Below, one piece after another: positions 9,909 through 22,079 of a stretch of 64,000 nucleotides of DNA. The position numbers and the translations under genes were made by a program. How positions within the stretch are numbered: the first letter of the stretch is position 1; every line of letters begins with the position of its first letter. This stretch comes from Rathayibacter iranicus NCPPB 2253 = VKM Ac-1602. GTDB lineage: Bacteria > Actinomycetota > Actinomycetes > Actinomycetales > Microbacteriaceae. The notes beneath the pieces are model-generated. The model was not told where the DNA came from. It worked only from the letters and a program-made list of their open reading frames with translations, and did not search any database. Location of the stretch: contig NZ_QGDV01000005.1 in the NCBI RefSeq assembly GCF_003149025.1, positions 124,001 to 188,000 of the forward strand, written 5' to 3'.

Positions 9909-10118
9909 TCAGCGGTCGCGCTTCGCGCCGCGCTCCTCTGCGACGATCTCCTTCGAGTCGTAGGAGACGGAGGCAAGGGCGACGGTGACCGAGATCGCCC
10001 AGCTGACCCACTGCAGGGCCAGTCGCCAGTCGCGCGGGCCCTTGCGCGTGGTCTGCAGAATCGACCAGCCGCCGACGATCGCGCTAATGACGCTGGAATT
10101 GAGGATGAATTTGCGCAT
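9909..10118 (-). CDS. small membrane protein
   Basis: 69 residues from the ATG at 10118, which has GGGAGG at a good distance; the open frame upstream to 10187 lacks such support. Two hydrophobic stretches (about residues 5-20 and 36-53) suggest a hairpin in the membrane with a charged C-terminus. No family recognised. Confidence 0.6.
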   Translation of the reverse strand: MRKFILNSSVISAIVGGWSILQTTRKGPRDWRLALQWVSWAISVTVALASVSYDSKEIVAEERGAKRDR

Positions 10119-10268
10119 GCGTGTGCCTCCCGTGTTCACCTCGACGCTAGCGGGTGCGAAAGCTCTCAGAGGAACGGTTGACAGCACCGAGGCGTTCTCC
10201 CGCTACGGTGGACCGCCGCCGGGACCACCGTCCTCGTGCCGGGGCACGCCGAGGAGAACGGGAACGAC

Positions 10269-11426
10269 ATGCGCACGGCAGTAATCGGAGCGGTGCTGCT
10301 CGTCGTCGGGGCGGTGGCCGTCGTCACCGGAGTCCTGCCGATGCAGGCGCTCGGCGAGCTGGTCGAGCGGACGGCGCCGATCCTCGGCTTCGTGGTCGCG
10401 GTGACCGTGGTCGCCGAGCTTGCCTCGGACGCCGGGGTTTTCACGGTGGTGGCCGAGCGCGCCGCGCTCTGGGGGCGCGGGCGCACCGCCGTGCTCTGGC
10501 TGCTGGTCGTGGCGATGGCGGTCGTCAGCACGGTGTTCCTCTCTCTCGACACCACTGCGGTGCTGCTGACTCCGGTCGTCGTGCTGCTGGCGGCGCACGT
10601 GCGCGTCTCGCCACTGCCGTTCGCGATGGCGACCGTCTGGCTGGCGAACTGCGCCTCGCTCCTCCTGCCCGTCTCGAATCTGACCAACCTGCTTGCGCAG
10701 CACAGGCTCGGCGTCGAGGGCCCGTTCGCCTTCGCGGCGTTGACCGTGATGCCGGCGCTCGTCGCGGCGGCCGTGCCTGTCGTGATCCTGGCGGTGCGCT
10801 ACCGACGCGAGCTCGCAGGGCGCTACTCGCCGGGGGAGCGGACGCCCGTCACGGACCGCGTGCTGCTCACCGGCGCGGGGATCGTCGTGGCGCTGCTCCT
10901 CCCCGCCCTGGTCTCGGGGCTCGACGTGTGGATCCCGGCGACCGTCGCCGCGCTTGCTCTGATCGTCCTCTTCGCGCTCCGCAAGCCCGCCGCGCTGCGG
11001 GTCTCGCTTCTGCCCTGGCAGCTCGTCGTCTTCGCCGCCGGTCTCTTCGTGGCGATGGAGGCAGCGCACCAGCTCGGGTTGGGCGCGGCGCTCGCCGTCG
11101 TCGCGGGAGAGGGGAGCGGGACCCTCGACCTGCTGCGCCTCGCCGGCTCCGGCGCGGTCGCCTCGAATCTCGTCGACAACCTGCCCGCATACCTCGCCCT
11201 CGAGCCGGTCGCCGCGGATCCCCTGCGCCTGGTCGCTCTGCTGATCGGCGTCAACGCGGGCCCCCTCATCACCCCGTGGGCCTCGCTTGCGACGCTGCTC
11301 TGGCACCAGCGGCTCACCGCGCTCGGAGTGCACATCTCGTGGCGGCAGTACGCGCTCCTGGGTCTGGTCGCGGTGATCCCGACGGTCGGCGGAGCGACCC
11401 TCGCGCTCGCGCTCGTCCACGGCTGA
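10269..11426 (+). CDS. ArsB/NhaD-type (SLC13-like) transporter
   Basis: 385 residues with about ten to eleven hydrophobic segments. Motifs of the ion-transporter superfamily are visible: [14 protein letters not shown] and SNLTNLLAQ in the first half, SNLVDNLPA and [15 protein letters not shown] in the second. Relatives export arsenite or exchange Na+/H+ or carry anions; no arsR or arsC lies nearby, so arsenic resistance is not supported. Start chosen at the ATG with GAGGAGAACGGG upstream. Confidence 0.8.
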   Translation: MRTAVIGAVLLVVGAVAVVTGVLPMQALGELVERTAPILGFVVAVTVVAELASDAGVFTVVAERAALWGRGRTAVLWLLVVAMAVVSTVFLSLDTTAVLLTPVVVLLAAHVRVSPLPFAMATVWLANCASLLLPVSNLTNLLAQHRLGVEGPFAFAALTVMPALVAAAVPVVILAVRYRRELAGRYSPGERTPVTDRVLLTGAGIVVALLLPALVSGLDVWIPATVAALALIVLFALRKPAALRVSLLPWQLVVFAAGLFVAMEAAHQLGLGAALAVVAGEGSGTLDLLRLAGSGAVASNLVDNLPAYLALEPVAADPLRLVALLIGVNAGPLITPWASLATLLWHQRLTALGVHISWRQYALLGLVAVIPTVGGATLALALVHG

Positions 11427-11586
11427 CCCCGGCCCCCATCAGGGGTGGGCTGGTAACCTCGACGGGCACGACGACGGCTCGACCGACGATTGGGACGACC
11501 ATTCCTTCGCACTCCACCTCCACTCTTTCCCCTGCAGATCTCTCCCACGCCGAGCAGACTCGCGGAGGGCCGGAGCGCAACGCATT

Positions 11587-13171
11587 TGTGGTCGTCTCGA
11601 ACCGCCTCCCCGTCGACCGCGTCATCGCCGAGGACGGCACAGCCTCGTGGAAGACATCGCCCGGCGGCCTCGTCACCGCACTCGAGCCTGTGATGCGTGC
11701 GAACGAGGGCGCGTGGGTCGGCTGGCCGGGGGTCGCCGACGAGGAGGTCGCTCCCTTCGTGGACAACGGCGTGCAGATCGTCCCCATCGCCCTCAGCGCG
11801 CAGGAACTCGAGGACTACTACGAGGGCTTCTCGAACGACACACTCTGGCCGCTCTACCACGACGTCATCGCTCCTCCCACCTACCACCGGGATTGGTGGG
11901 ATGCCTACGTGCGCGTGAACCGGCGCTTCGCCGAGGCGGCCGCGGCCGTGACGGAAGAGGACGGTGTCGTCTGGGTACAGGACTACCAATTGCAGCTGGT
12001 GCCGAAGATGCTCCGGGAACTCCGTCCCGACATCACGATCGGCTTCTTCAACCACATCCCTTTTCCGCCGTACGGGATCTTCGCGCAGCTCCCGTGGCGT
12101 CGGCAGATCGTCGAGGGCCTGCTCGGCGCCGACGTAATCGGGTTCCAGCGGCAGGGCGACGCCGGCAGCTTCCTCCGCGCCGTGCGCCGCCTGCTCGGCT
12201 ACGACACCCGCAGCACCGTCGTCGAGGTGCCGGTCGAGGAGGATGCGGCCGGCGGCACCCGACGCGTGAACCGCTCTCGTCGCGGCGCGAGCGTCCGGCG
12301 CGTCGTCGCCCGGCACTTCCCGATCTCGATCGATTCCGCGTCGTTTGAAGCGATGGCGAGAACCCCCACGATCCAGGCGCGGGCCCGCGAGATCCGTGCC
12401 GAGCTGGGTGACCCCGAGACGGTCATGCTCGGGGTCGACCGCCTCGACTACACGAAGGGGATCGGCCACCGCCTCAAGGCGTTCGGCGAGCTGCTGGCCG
12501 ACGGCCGTCTCACCTCTGAGGACGCAGTGCTCGTGCAGGTCGCGAGCCCGAGCCGCGAGCGCGTCGACACCTATCGCCAGCTGCGCGACGACATCGAGCT
12601 TCAGGTCGGGCGGATCAACGGTGACTACAGCACGCTCGGACACCCCGCGATCAGCTACTTGCACCACGGCTATCCACGGGAGGAGATGGTGGCGCTCTAC
12701 CTCGCGGCCGATGTGATGCTCGTCACCGCGCTGCGCGACGGGATGAACCTCGTGGCGAAGGAGTACGTCGCCTCCCGTTTCGACAACGACGGCGTGCTCG
12801 TGCTGAGCGAGTTTGCCGGAGCAGCGGACGAGCTCAAGCAGGCCGTGCAGGTGAATCCGCACGACATCGCAGGGCTGAAGGACGCGATGGAAGCCTCGGC
12901 GCGGATGCCGCGGGTCGAACGCACACGCCGCATGAGGGCGCTGCGCCGCCGCGTGCTCGAGAACGATGTCGCGCGCTGGTCGGAGTCGTTCCTCGCGGCG
13001 CTCACCGAGCACGCAGCTGGTCAGCAGCTCGACGTCCGCCCCGCCGCTCGGGGCCAGGAGGCGCCGCACGGCCAGGAAGCGGAGCATCGCGACGACGCGG
13101 CGCACGGCCAGGCGGCGGAACGCGAGCGCGAGGCGGCGGACGAGCGGACGCTCGACGGCGGCGCGCGATGA
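11587..13171 (+). CDS. otsA: trehalose-6-phosphate synthase
   Basis: GT20 family: joins UDP-glucose and glucose 6-phosphate to trehalose 6-phosphate. Family motifs include [39 protein letters not shown], the sugar-nucleotide site [11 protein letters not shown] and the C-terminal [10 protein letters not shown]. The start is unclear. Protein-like sequence ([15 protein letters not shown]) continues 5' of the GTG at 11587, but no ATG, GTG or TTG lies in frame there, so either this GTG or a rare start codon is used. The last 50 residues are a Glu/Ala/His/Gln-rich repeat. The stop overlaps the otsB start by 4 nt. Confidence 0.88.
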
Positions 13172-13944
13172 ACGAGGGCGTCTCCGACCGGCTCCGCATG
13201 GCACTGCGACAGCTCGCTGCGACCGACCGCATCCTGGTGGCGCTCGACTTCGACGGCACCCTCGCGCCCGAGGTCGACGACCCCGCACGGGCGCGAGCGC
13301 TTCCGGAGGCGCGGGAGGCCGTGCTGCGGCTCCTCGCCCTTCCCGCCACTCGTGTCGCCCTCGTCTCGGGTCGCGCGCTCGGGAGCCTCGAGGAGGTTTC
13401 GCAGCTGCCCGACGAGGCGCTGCTGGTCGGCTCCCACGGCATCGAAATCCGCCTCGACTCCGAGGATGATGCTGTGCGCCTGAATAACGACGAGCTCGAA
13501 AAGGTCGGCGTCCTCGAGGACGTGCTGAAAGGCATCGCCCGCGGGATCGACAATGTCTGGATCGAGGACAAGCCCGCCGGCTTCGCTCTGCACACCCGCC
13601 TCGCGACCGAGCGCCACAGCCGCGTCGCCCATGTCGTCGCCCTCTCGGAGGCGCGCGCGGAGGTGCAGGGTGTGACCGTCCGCGAGGGTAAGAACGTGCT
13701 CGAGTTCTCGGTCCGCTCGACGACCAAGGGGGAAGCCGTCCAGCACCTGCGCCGCTACACCGGTGCGACTGCTGTGCTCTACGCGGGCGATGACGTGACA
13801 GATGAGGACGCCTTCGCCGTCCTCGGCGTGGGCGACGTCGGCATCAAGAGCGGCGAGGGCACCACCGCTGCTGCTTACCGCGTCCGCGGGCCGGAGCAGG
13901 TCGCGCACGCGCTGCGGCTACTCGCCGACCTTCGCTCAAAATAG
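13168..13944 (+). CDS. otsB: trehalose-6-phosphate phosphatase
   Basis: 258 residues of the HAD superfamily. It has motif [11 protein letters not shown] (nucleophile Asp), motif II LVSGR, a cap domain and the C-terminal [10 protein letters not shown] acid motif. It removes phosphate from the OtsA product to release trehalose, a compatible solute and stress protectant. Coupled to otsA by ATGA. Confidence 0.94.
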   Translation: MNEGVSDRLRMALRQLAATDRILVALDFDGTLAPEVDDPARARALPEAREAVLRLLALPATRVALVSGRALGSLEEVSQLPDEALLVGSHGIEIRLDSEDDAVRLNNDELEKVGVLEDVLKGIARGIDNVWIEDKPAGFALHTRLATERHSRVAHVVALSEARAEVQGVTVREGKNVLEFSVRSTTKGEAVQHLRRYTGATAVLYAGDDVTDEDAFAVLGVGDVGIKSGEGTTAAAYRVRGPEQVAHALRLLADLRSK

Positions 13945-13989
13945 ACCGAATCTTCCCGCAGCAATCGCCGCGGCGCCCCTCCCGCCCGG

Positions 13990-14048
13990 CCGACTCGTCA
14001 CGAACGGCTGCTATCTGACGCAGGAAGCAGCCTTTCGTGACGAGTCGG
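13990..14048. terminator. long hairpin between otsB and ilvD
   Basis: CCGACTCGTCACGAA-CGGCTGCT and AGCAGCC-TTTCGTGACGAGTCGG form a stem of about 22 bp with one irregularity and a 13-nt loop. It begins 45 nt after the otsB stop and ends 123 nt before ilvD. It is a good candidate terminator although no T-run follows. Confidence 0.65.
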
Positions 14049-14171
14049 ATGTCCATGGGGATCTCGACGTGATGGCCGGGTGCCGGACGGGTGGACCGGG
14101 CCGAGTGCGCGGGCCGGTCGAGGTCCGCCTGGCGAGCAGGGGGACCGAGCGCGACGCGGTAGCCTCGACGC

Positions 14172-15866
14172 ATGCCGGAAATCGATTGGAAGCCTCGCTC
14201 GCGCACCGTTACGGACGGCATTGAGGCCACGACGTCGCGCGGGATGCTGAGGGCGGTCGGGATGGGCGATGACGACTGGGAGAAGCCGCAGATCGGCATC
14301 GCGTCCTCCTGGAACGAGATCACTCCCTGCAACCTTTCGCTCGAGCGCCTCGCGCGCTCCGCGAAGGAGGGCGTGCACTCCGGGGGCGGCTACCCGCTGC
14401 AATTCGGCACCATCTCCGTCTCGGATGGCATCTCGATGGGCCACGAGGGCATGCACTTCTCGCTCGTCTCCCGTGAAGTCATCGCCGACTCCGTCGAGAC
14501 CGTGATGATGGCGGAGCGCCTCGATGGCACCGTCATGCTCGCCGGCTGTGACAAGTCGCTGCCCGGGATGCTGATGGCCGCCGCGCGCCTCGACCTCGCC
14601 GCCGTCTTTGTCTACGCCGGCTCGATAGCCCCGGGCTGGGTCAAGCTCTCGGACGGCACCGAGAAGGACATCACGATCATCGACTCCTTCGAGGCCGTCG
14701 GCGGCGTCAAGGCCGGGATCATGTCGGAGGAGGACGCCAAGCGGATCGAGTGCGCGTTCGCGCCGGGCGAGGGCTCGTGCGGAGGCATGTACACCGCCAA
14801 TACGATGGCGAGCGTCGCCGAGGCGCTCGGGATGAGCCTTCCCGGCTCGGCCTCGCCCGCCGCGGCCGACCGCCGCCGCGACTACTTCGCCCGCAAGTCG
14901 GGGGAGGCGGTGGTCGAGTTGCTGCGCACTGGCACCACGGCGCGCGACATCCTCACCAAGAAGGCGTTCGAGAACGCAATCGCGGTCGCAATGGCGTTCG
15001 GCGGCTCGACCAACGTCATCCTGCACCTGCTCGCGATCGCCAACGAGGCCGAGGTCGACCTCACGATCGACGACTTCAACCGCATCGGCGACACGATCCC
15101 GCATATCGGCGATCTCAAGCCGTTCGGCAAGTACGTGATGAACGATGTTGACCGCCACGGCGGCGTCCCTGCCGTGATGAAGGCGCTTCTGGATGCGGGG
15201 CTCCTGCACGGCGACTGCCTCACCGTCACCGGGAAGACCGTCGCCGACAACCTCGCCGAGATGGACATCGCTCCGCTGGACGGCGAGGTCATCCGCACGC
15301 TCGACAACCCGATCCACGCGACCGGCGGGCTCACTATTCTCAAGGGCTCGCTCGCTCCTGAGGGGGCGGTCGTCAAGACGGCCGGCTTCGACGCCTCGGT
15401 CTTCGAGGGCCCCGCCCGTGTCTTCGAGCGCGAGCGCGCCGCGATGGACGCGTTGACCGAGGGGCGGATCGAGAAGGGCGACGTGGTGGTCATCCGCTAT
15501 GAAGGCCCCAAGGGCGGCCCCGGAATGCGCGAGATGCTCGCCATCACCGCCGCTATCAAGGGGGCAGGGCTCGGGAAAGATGTACTACTGTTGACGGACG
15601 GACGATTCTCGGGCGGCACAACCGGCCTCTGCATCGGCCACATCGCTCCCGAATCGGTGGACGCAGGTCCCATCGCATTCGTTCGCGACGGAGACCCGAT
15701 TCGGGTCGATATCGCCGCTCGCTCGATCGACCTACTCGTCGATGAGTCCGAGCTCGCCGCTCGCCGAGAAGGCTGGGCACCCCTTCCCCCGCGCTATACC
15801 CGCGGTGTCCTCGCCAAGTACGCCAAGCTCGTCCGCTCGGCAGCCGAGGGCGCCGTCACCGGGTGA
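14172..15866 (+). CDS. ilvD: dihydroxy-acid dehydratase
   Basis: 564 residues, the family's normal length. Cys residues expected to hold the Fe-S cluster are seen in [18 protein letters not shown] and [26 protein letters not shown] near the C-terminus is also conserved. It catalyses the third common step of isoleucine and valine synthesis. It heads the ilvD-ilvB-ilvN-ilvC series, all on the plus strand. Confidence 0.96.
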   Translation: MPEIDWKPRSRTVTDGIEATTSRGMLRAVGMGDDDWEKPQIGIASSWNEITPCNLSLERLARSAKEGVHSGGGYPLQFGTISVSDGISMGHEGMHFSLVSREVIADSVETVMMAERLDGTVMLAGCDKSLPGMLMAAARLDLAAVFVYAGSIAPGWVKLSDGTEKDITIIDSFEAVGGVKAGIMSEEDAKRIECAFAPGEGSCGGMYTANTMASVAEALGMSLPGSASPAAADRRRDYFARKSGEAVVELLRTGTTARDILTKKAFENAIAVAMAFGGSTNVILHLLAIANEAEVDLTIDDFNRIGDTIPHIGDLKPFGKYVMNDVDRHGGVPAVMKALLDAGLLHGDCLTVTGKTVADNLAEMDIAPLDGEVIRTLDNPIHATGGLTILKGSLAPEGAVVKTAGFDASVFEGPARVFERERAAMDALTEGRIEKGDVVVIRYEGPKGGPGMREMLAITAAIKGAGLGKDVLLLTDGRFSGGTTGLCIGHIAPESVDAGPIAFVRDGDPIRVDIAARSIDLLVDESELAARREGWAPLPPRYTRGVLAKYAKLVRSAAEGAVTG

Positions 15867-15888
15867 CCGTCGCGCACTCGCGTCTCCC

Positions 15889-15958
15889 CGGCATCCGCCT
15901 CTGAGCTTTCTCCGGCATCCGCCCCTGAGCTTTCCCGGCATCCGCCCCTGAGCTTGTC
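15889..15958. repeat. 23-24-nt tandem repeat, three copies, in the ilvB leader
   Basis: Three consecutive copies of CGGCATCCGCCCCTGAGCTT plus 3-4 variable bases occupy the ilvD-ilvB gap and end 44 nt before the ilvB ATG. They lie in what should be the untranslated leader of ilvB. No leader peptide rich in Ile, Leu or Val is seen in the gap. Confidence 0.85.
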
Positions 15959-16002
15959 GCCCGGGGTCCGCCGCACCACCTCCCGAAGGAATCGACACCC
16001 GC

Positions 16003-17832
16003 ATGACCCCGGACCCGTCCGCCGTGCAGACCGCACCGACGCCCCAGCCGCCCCGATCCGCCAACCCGGGCGCCGCCCCCGCGGCCGAGGTCCTCACCGG
16101 AGCGCAAGCGGTCGTCCGCTCGCTTGAGATGCTGGGGATCGAGGACGTTTTCGGTTTGCCCGGCGGCGCAATCCTCCCCGTCTATGACCCGCTGATGGAC
16201 TCGTCGAAGATCCGGCACATTCTGGTTCGTCACGAGCAGGGCGCCGGCCACGCGGCCGAGGGTTACGCCTCGGCGACCGGCAAGCTCGGCGTCTGCATCG
16301 CGACCTCCGGCCCCGGAGCCACGAATCTCGTGACCGCGATTGCGGACGCCTACATGGACTCGGTACCGATGCTCGCGATCACCGGCCAGGTGTTCTCGAC
16401 GCTGATGGGCACCGATGCCTTCCAAGAGGCGGACATCGTCGGCATCACGATGCCGATCACGAAGCACTCCATCCTCGTGACGCGACCTGAGGACATCCCC
16501 TCTGCCCTCGCCTCCGCCGCGCTGATTGCCACGACAGGCCGCCCCGGCCCGGTGCTGGTCGACATTACGAAGGATGCGCAGCAGGATCAGGCGCCATTCC
16601 TTTGGCCGCCGAAGATCGACCTGCCGGGATACCGCCCCGTCACGAAGGCGCACGGCAAGCAGATCCAGGCCGCGGCGCAGCTGCTGACCGAGTCGAAGAA
16701 GCCGGTGCTATACGTCGGCGGCGGCGTTATCCGGGCGCGCGCGGCGGCAGAGCTGAAGGCGTTCGCCGAGGCGTGCGGCGCTCCCGTCGTCACCACGCTG
16801 ATGGCGCGGGGCGCGTTCCCCGACTCGCACGAGCAGCACCTCGGTATGCCAGGTATGCACGGCACCGTCCCCGCGGTGCTCGCGTTGCAGGAGGCCGACC
16901 TGATTCTCGCGCTCGGCTCCCGGTTCGATGACCGCGTGACCGGCAAGGCGGCCCTCTTCGCTCCGCACGCCAAGGTCGTGCACGTCGACATCGACCCGGC
17001 CGAGATCTCAAAGATTCGCGTGGCCGACGTGCCCATCGTGGGTGATCTCAAGGATGTCCTCCCCGATCTCACGGAGGCGTTCGTCCGAGCGAGCGCGGCC
17101 GGAACGGTAGAGACCACCGAGTGGTGGAGTTACCTCAAGGGGCTGCAAACGGAGTTTCCGCTCGGCTACTCCGAGCCCGACGACGGCCTGCTCTCGCCAC
17201 AGTACGTGATCAAGCGAATCGGAGAGATCACCGGACCCGAGGGCGTCTTCGCGTCTGGAGTCGGGCAGCACCAGATGTGGGCGGCGCAGTTCATCCAGTA
17301 CGAGCGCCCCAACTCGTGGCTGAACTCCGGCGGCGCTGGCACGATGGGCTACTCCGTGCCCGCGGCGATGGGGGCGAAGGTCGGCGAACCGGACCGGACC
17401 GTGTGGGCCATCGACGGCGACGGCTGCTTCCAGATGACCAATCAGGAACTTGCCACGTGCACGATCAACAACATTCCGATCAAGGTCGCGGTGATCAACA
17501 ACTCCTCGCTCGGCATGGTGCGCCAGTGGCAGACGCTGTTCTACGAGGGCCGCTACTCCAACACCGACCTCAATACGGGTCACGACACCATTCGGGTGCC
17601 CGACTTCGTGAAGCTCGCCGATGCGTACGGCGCGCTCGGGATCCGCGTGACCAAGCCGGAGGAGATCGACGACGCCATCCGACTCGCCATCGCCACCAAC
17701 GACCGACCCGTGGTTATCGACTTTGTCGTCAGCCGCGACTCCATGGTCTGGCCGATGGTCCCGCAGGGCGTCTCGAACAGTTACGTCCAGTACGCCAAAG
17801 ACCACAGCCCGACCTGGGACGACGAGGAATAG
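16003..17832 (+). CDS. ilvB: acetolactate synthase, catalytic subunit
   Basis: 609 residues. The catalytic Glu lies in [15 protein letters not shown], and the thiamine-diphosphate motif runs from [12 protein letters not shown] to [12 protein letters not shown]. The first 30 residues are Pro/Ala-rich linker, as in other actinobacterial forms. It makes acetolactate or acetohydroxybutyrate from pyruvate. The ilvN start is 6 nt downstream, so the two subunits are made together. Confidence 0.96.
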   Translation: MTPDPSAVQTAPTPQPPRSANPGAAPAAEVLTGAQAVVRSLEMLGIEDVFGLPGGAILPVYDPLMDSSKIRHILVRHEQGAGHAAEGYASATGKLGVCIATSGPGATNLVTAIADAYMDSVPMLAITGQVFSTLMGTDAFQEADIVGITMPITKHSILVTRPEDIPSALASAALIATTGRPGPVLVDITKDAQQDQAPFLWPPKIDLPGYRPVTKAHGKQIQAAAQLLTESKKPVLYVGGGVIRARAAAELKAFAEACGAPVVTTLMARGAFPDSHEQHLGMPGMHGTVPAVLALQEADLILALGSRFDDRVTGKAALFAPHAKVVHVDIDPAEISKIRVADVPIVGDLKDVLPDLTEAFVRASAAGTVETTEWWSYLKGLQTEFPLGYSEPDDGLLSPQYVIKRIGEITGPEGVFASGVGQHQMWAAQFIQYERPNSWLNSGGAGTMGYSVPAAMGAKVGEPDRTVWAIDGDGCFQMTNQELATCTINNIPIKVAVINNSSLGMVRQWQTLFYEGRYSNTDLNTGHDTIRVPDFVKLADAYGALGIRVTKPEEIDDAIRLAIATNDRPVVIDFVVSRDSMVWPMVPQGVSNSYVQYAKDHSPTWDDEE

Positions 17833-17838
17833 ACCCGC

Positions 17839-19406
<1,568 letters not shown>

Positions 19407-19413
19407 TCGCTTC

Positions 19414-19483
19414 GCGGACCGAGGGAACCCCGGTTCGTTGAGGGAGGGCTCCCTCAACAGGTCGGGGTTCCCTCGCGGTCCGC
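19414..19483. terminator. compound hairpin after ilvC
   Basis: GCGGACCGAGGGAACCCCG pairs with CGGGGTTCCCTCGCGGTCCGC, one base being bulged, and an inner hairpin TTGAGGGA/TCCCTCAA sits inside it. The structure starts 8 nt after the ilvC stop. It most likely ends the ilv transcript, though no T-run follows. Confidence 0.75.
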
Positions 19484-19508
19484 AGGAGTGCGCGGCTAGG
19501 GTGTTGCG

Positions 19509-19994
19509 GTGAGTGATGGCAGACCGGGCCGCTCTTCGGCGGACGAAGACGCGGCGGACGACGACGAGGCTCTGGGGTGGGCGGGCGAGGGCGCGGACCC
19601 GACGCTCGCCGCTGGTGAGGCGCCCGCGTCGCGCGAGGGTGCTGGTGGCGACGTCTCCGGGGACTCCGATTCCAGCGACGACGACGCGGACGCCGCCTCG
19701 TCCGCGCTGCTGGTCGCGTCGGGCATCGCGGCCGGGCTCTACCTCCTGTACGCCATCGCCTGGGCCATCACTGCGACGCGGCAGGGTCCGACCGTAGCCG
19801 GCCGATTCGAGCCAGGAGATGGTCTGGGCCGAGGACTGTACTCGCTCGGCCTCTGGCTCGCGGCCGCCGCACCACCCGTGTGGTTCGCCGTCGTTCTGCT
19901 CGCTACCCGCGACTCCCGGGTGCGCGCCCGCGTGCTCTGGCTCGTCGCTGGGCTGGTTTTGCTTGCTCCGCTGCCTTTCCTCAGGGGGGCGTGA
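19509..19994 (+). CDS. hypothetical membrane protein with acidic N-terminus
   Basis: 161 residues from a GTG. The first 65 residues are low-complexity (Asp, Glu, Ala, Ser, Gly) and predicted cytoplasmic. Three hydrophobic segments follow (about 73-92, 115-135 and 140-158). Its stop overlaps the next start (TGATG), so the two small membrane proteins are translationally coupled. No family recognised. Confidence 0.7.
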   Translation: MSDGRPGRSSADEDAADDDEALGWAGEGADPTLAAGEAPASREGAGGDVSGDSDSSDDDADAASSALLVASGIAAGLYLLYAIAWAITATRQGPTVAGRFEPGDGLGRGLYSLGLWLAAAAPPVWFAVVLLATRDSRVRARVLWLVAGLVLLAPLPFLRGA

Positions 19995-20374
19995 TGACCG
20001 ATTCGACCCGGGCCACTCTCGGTGGGACCGGCCGGCGCGACCGACCTGGGCGTCGCCTGCTCGCCTCCGTGCTGATCGCCGTCCTCTTCGCGCTGTTCTT
20101 CGCCTGGGACGTGTGGGAGGCGGTCGGTAACCTGGTCGGCCTGCGCAGCTACGGGGCGCTGCTGGGCACCGACCTCACTGCGACGGGCTGGACGGTGCTG
20201 CTGCTCGGTCTGGTGCTACCCGTGGTCTGTTTCGCGTTCGCACTCGTGCTCGGACGCCGACGCGGGCTCCTTGCGCGCGTGGGGATTCTCGCCGCGGCGC
20301 TCTGCCTCTCGGCCGCCCTCTCGCTCGACGTGCAGCTGGTCTTCGGCTACGAGAGGCTCTTCGCGTTGACGTGA
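19994..20374 (+). CDS. hypothetical four-span membrane protein
   Basis: 126 residues from the ATG at 19994, which overlaps the previous stop. Hydrophobic segments lie at about residues 20-45, 58-78 and 85-120. Conserved in position between ilvC and serA by inference only. Function unknown. Confidence 0.7.
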   Translation: MTDSTRATLGGTGRRDRPGRRLLASVLIAVLFALFFAWDVWEAVGNLVGLRSYGALLGTDLTATGWTVLLLGLVLPVVCFAFALVLGRRRGLLARVGILAAALCLSAALSLDVQLVFGYERLFALT

Positions 20375-20486
20375 CGCTCCGCGTCACACGGCCCGGGGCG
20401 CGGGCACCCCTCCGCTACAGTGTCGGGGGGTCGCCGCTCCCCGCCTCGGTGCCCGCTCCGTCCCCTCTCCGAAGGAAGCGCCTCTC

Positions 20487-22079
20487 GTGACAAAGCCGGT
20501 CGTCTTGATCGCCGAAGAACTCTCGCCCGCCACCGTGGACGCGCTCGGTCCCGACTTCGAGATCCGCTCCGTGGACGGCACCGACCGCCCGGCGCTGCTC
20601 GAGGCGCTCAGCTCGGCGCACGCGATCCTGGTGCGATCGGCGACGCAGGTCGACGCGGAGGCGATCGCTGCCGCTCCCTCGCTCCAGGTGATCGCCCGCG
20701 CGGGAGTCGGCCTCGACAACGTCGACATCACGGCGGCGACGGCCGCGGGAGTGATGGTCGTGAACGCGCCGACCTCCAACATCATCTCGGCCGCGGAGCT
20801 GACGGTCGGCCACATCCTGAGCCTCGCGCGCCATATCCCGGCGGCACACAGTGCCCTCGCACAGGGCCTGTGGAAGCGCTCGAAGTACACCGGCGTCGAG
20901 CTCTACGAGAAGACGGTCGGCATCATTGGGCTCGGCCGTATCGGCGCGCTGATCACGGCGCGTTTGCAGGCGTTTGGAGTGCAGGTCGTCGCCTACGACC
21001 CATACGTCACGAGCGCCCGCGCTCAGCAGCTCGGCGTGACGCTCCTCCCGCTGGAGGAGTTGCTTGCCGCGAGCGACTTCATCACTATCCACATGCCAAA
21101 GACGGCCGAGACGACCGGGATGATCTCGGACGAGCAGCTTGCGCTGATGAAGCCGACGGCGTTCCTCGTGAACGTGGCACGCGGCGGATTGATCGACGAG
21201 GACGCGCTACACCGTGCCCTGGTCGCCAAGACCATTGCGGGCGCCGGGCTTGACGTGTTCGTGAAGGAGCCGCCGACCGACTCGCCGCTGCTTGCCCTCG
21301 AGAACGTGGTCGTCACTCCGCACCTCGGTGCCTCGACAGATGAAGCGCAGGAAAAGGCCGGGGTCTCGGTCGCCCGTTCGGTGCGGCTCGCGCTCTCGGG
21401 CGAACTCGTGCCCGACGCGGTGAACGTGGCCGGAGGCGTGATCGACGAGTACGTGCGCCCGGGCATCCCGCTGATCGAGAAGCTCGGCCAGGTCTTCTCG
21501 GGTCTCGCCGACTCGCCGGTCACCTCCATCGACGTCGAGGTGCGCGGCGAACTCGCCGGCTACGACGTGAAGGTGCTCAAGCTCGCTGCGCTCAAGGGCG
21601 TGTTCACCAACGTCGTCTCCGAGACGGTCTCGTACGTCAATGCGCCGGTGCTCGCCGAGCAGCGTGGCATTGAGGTGCGCCTTATTACGGACACGGTCTC
21701 GAACGAGTATCGCAACGTCATCACGCTGCGCGGAGCGCTCTCGGACGGCTCGCAGATCTCGGTCTCGGGCACGCTGACGGGCACCAAGCAGGTCGAGAAG
21801 ATCGTGGCGATCAACGGCTACGACGTCGAGGTGCCCATCGCCAAGCATCTCGTGGTGATGAGCTACGTCGACCGGCCCGGCATCGTCGCGGTGTACGGGC
21901 GCGAGTTCGGCGAGGCTGCGGTCAACATCGCCGGTATGCAGATCGCGCGCACGGAGGCGGGGGGCAAGGCACTCTCGGTCATCACCATCGACTCGCCCGC
22001 GCCTGACGGCCTGCTCGAGAAGGTGCGCGTCGCGATCGACGCCGACCTCATGCAGGAGATCGACATCACCCAGCAGTGA
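20487..22079 (+). CDS. serA: D-3-phosphoglycerate dehydrogenase
   Basis: 530 residues from a GTG with GAAGGAAG upstream. The NAD site is VGIIGLGRIGALIT, the catalytic Arg/Glu/His set lies in NVARGGLIDE to VVTPHLGAST, and the long form carries the intervening ASB domain and a C-terminal ACT domain (MSYVDRPGIVAVYG). It starts serine synthesis from 3-phosphoglycerate and is expected to be serine-inhibited through the ACT domain. It marks the left edge of the accessory island. Confidence 0.95.
   Translation: MTKPVVLIAEELSPATVDALGPDFEIRSVDGTDRPALLEALSSAHAILVRSATQVDAEAIAAAPSLQVIARAGVGLDNVDITAATAAGVMVVNAPTSNIISAAELTVGHILSLARHIPAAHSALAQGLWKRSKYTGVELYEKTVGIIGLGRIGALITARLQAFGVQVVAYDPYVTSARAQQLGVTLLPLEELLAASDFITIHMPKTAETTGMISDEQLALMKPTAFLVNVARGGLIDEDALHRALVAKTIAGAGLDVFVKEPPTDSPLLALENVVVTPHLGASTDEAQEKAGVSVARSVRLALSGELVPDAVNVAGGVIDEYVRPGIPLIEKLGQVFSGLADSPVTSIDVEVRGELAGYDVKVLKLAALKGVFTNVVSETVSYVNAPVLAEQRGIEVRLITDTVSNEYRNVITLRGALSDGSQISVSGTLTGTKQVEKIVAINGYDVEVPIAKHLVVMSYVDRPGIVAVYGREFGEAAVNIAGMQIARTEAGGKALSVITIDSPAPDGLLEKVRVAIDADLMQEIDITQQ

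Noticed and set aside
10154-11586. Very long open frame that would extend otsA by about 470 residues
   Set aside because: It runs through the ArsB-like gene in another frame and is Arg/Ala-rich shadow sequence of a GC-rich genome.
15889-15958. Possible CRISPR array
   Set aside because: Units are contiguous without spacers and there are only three; no cas genes.
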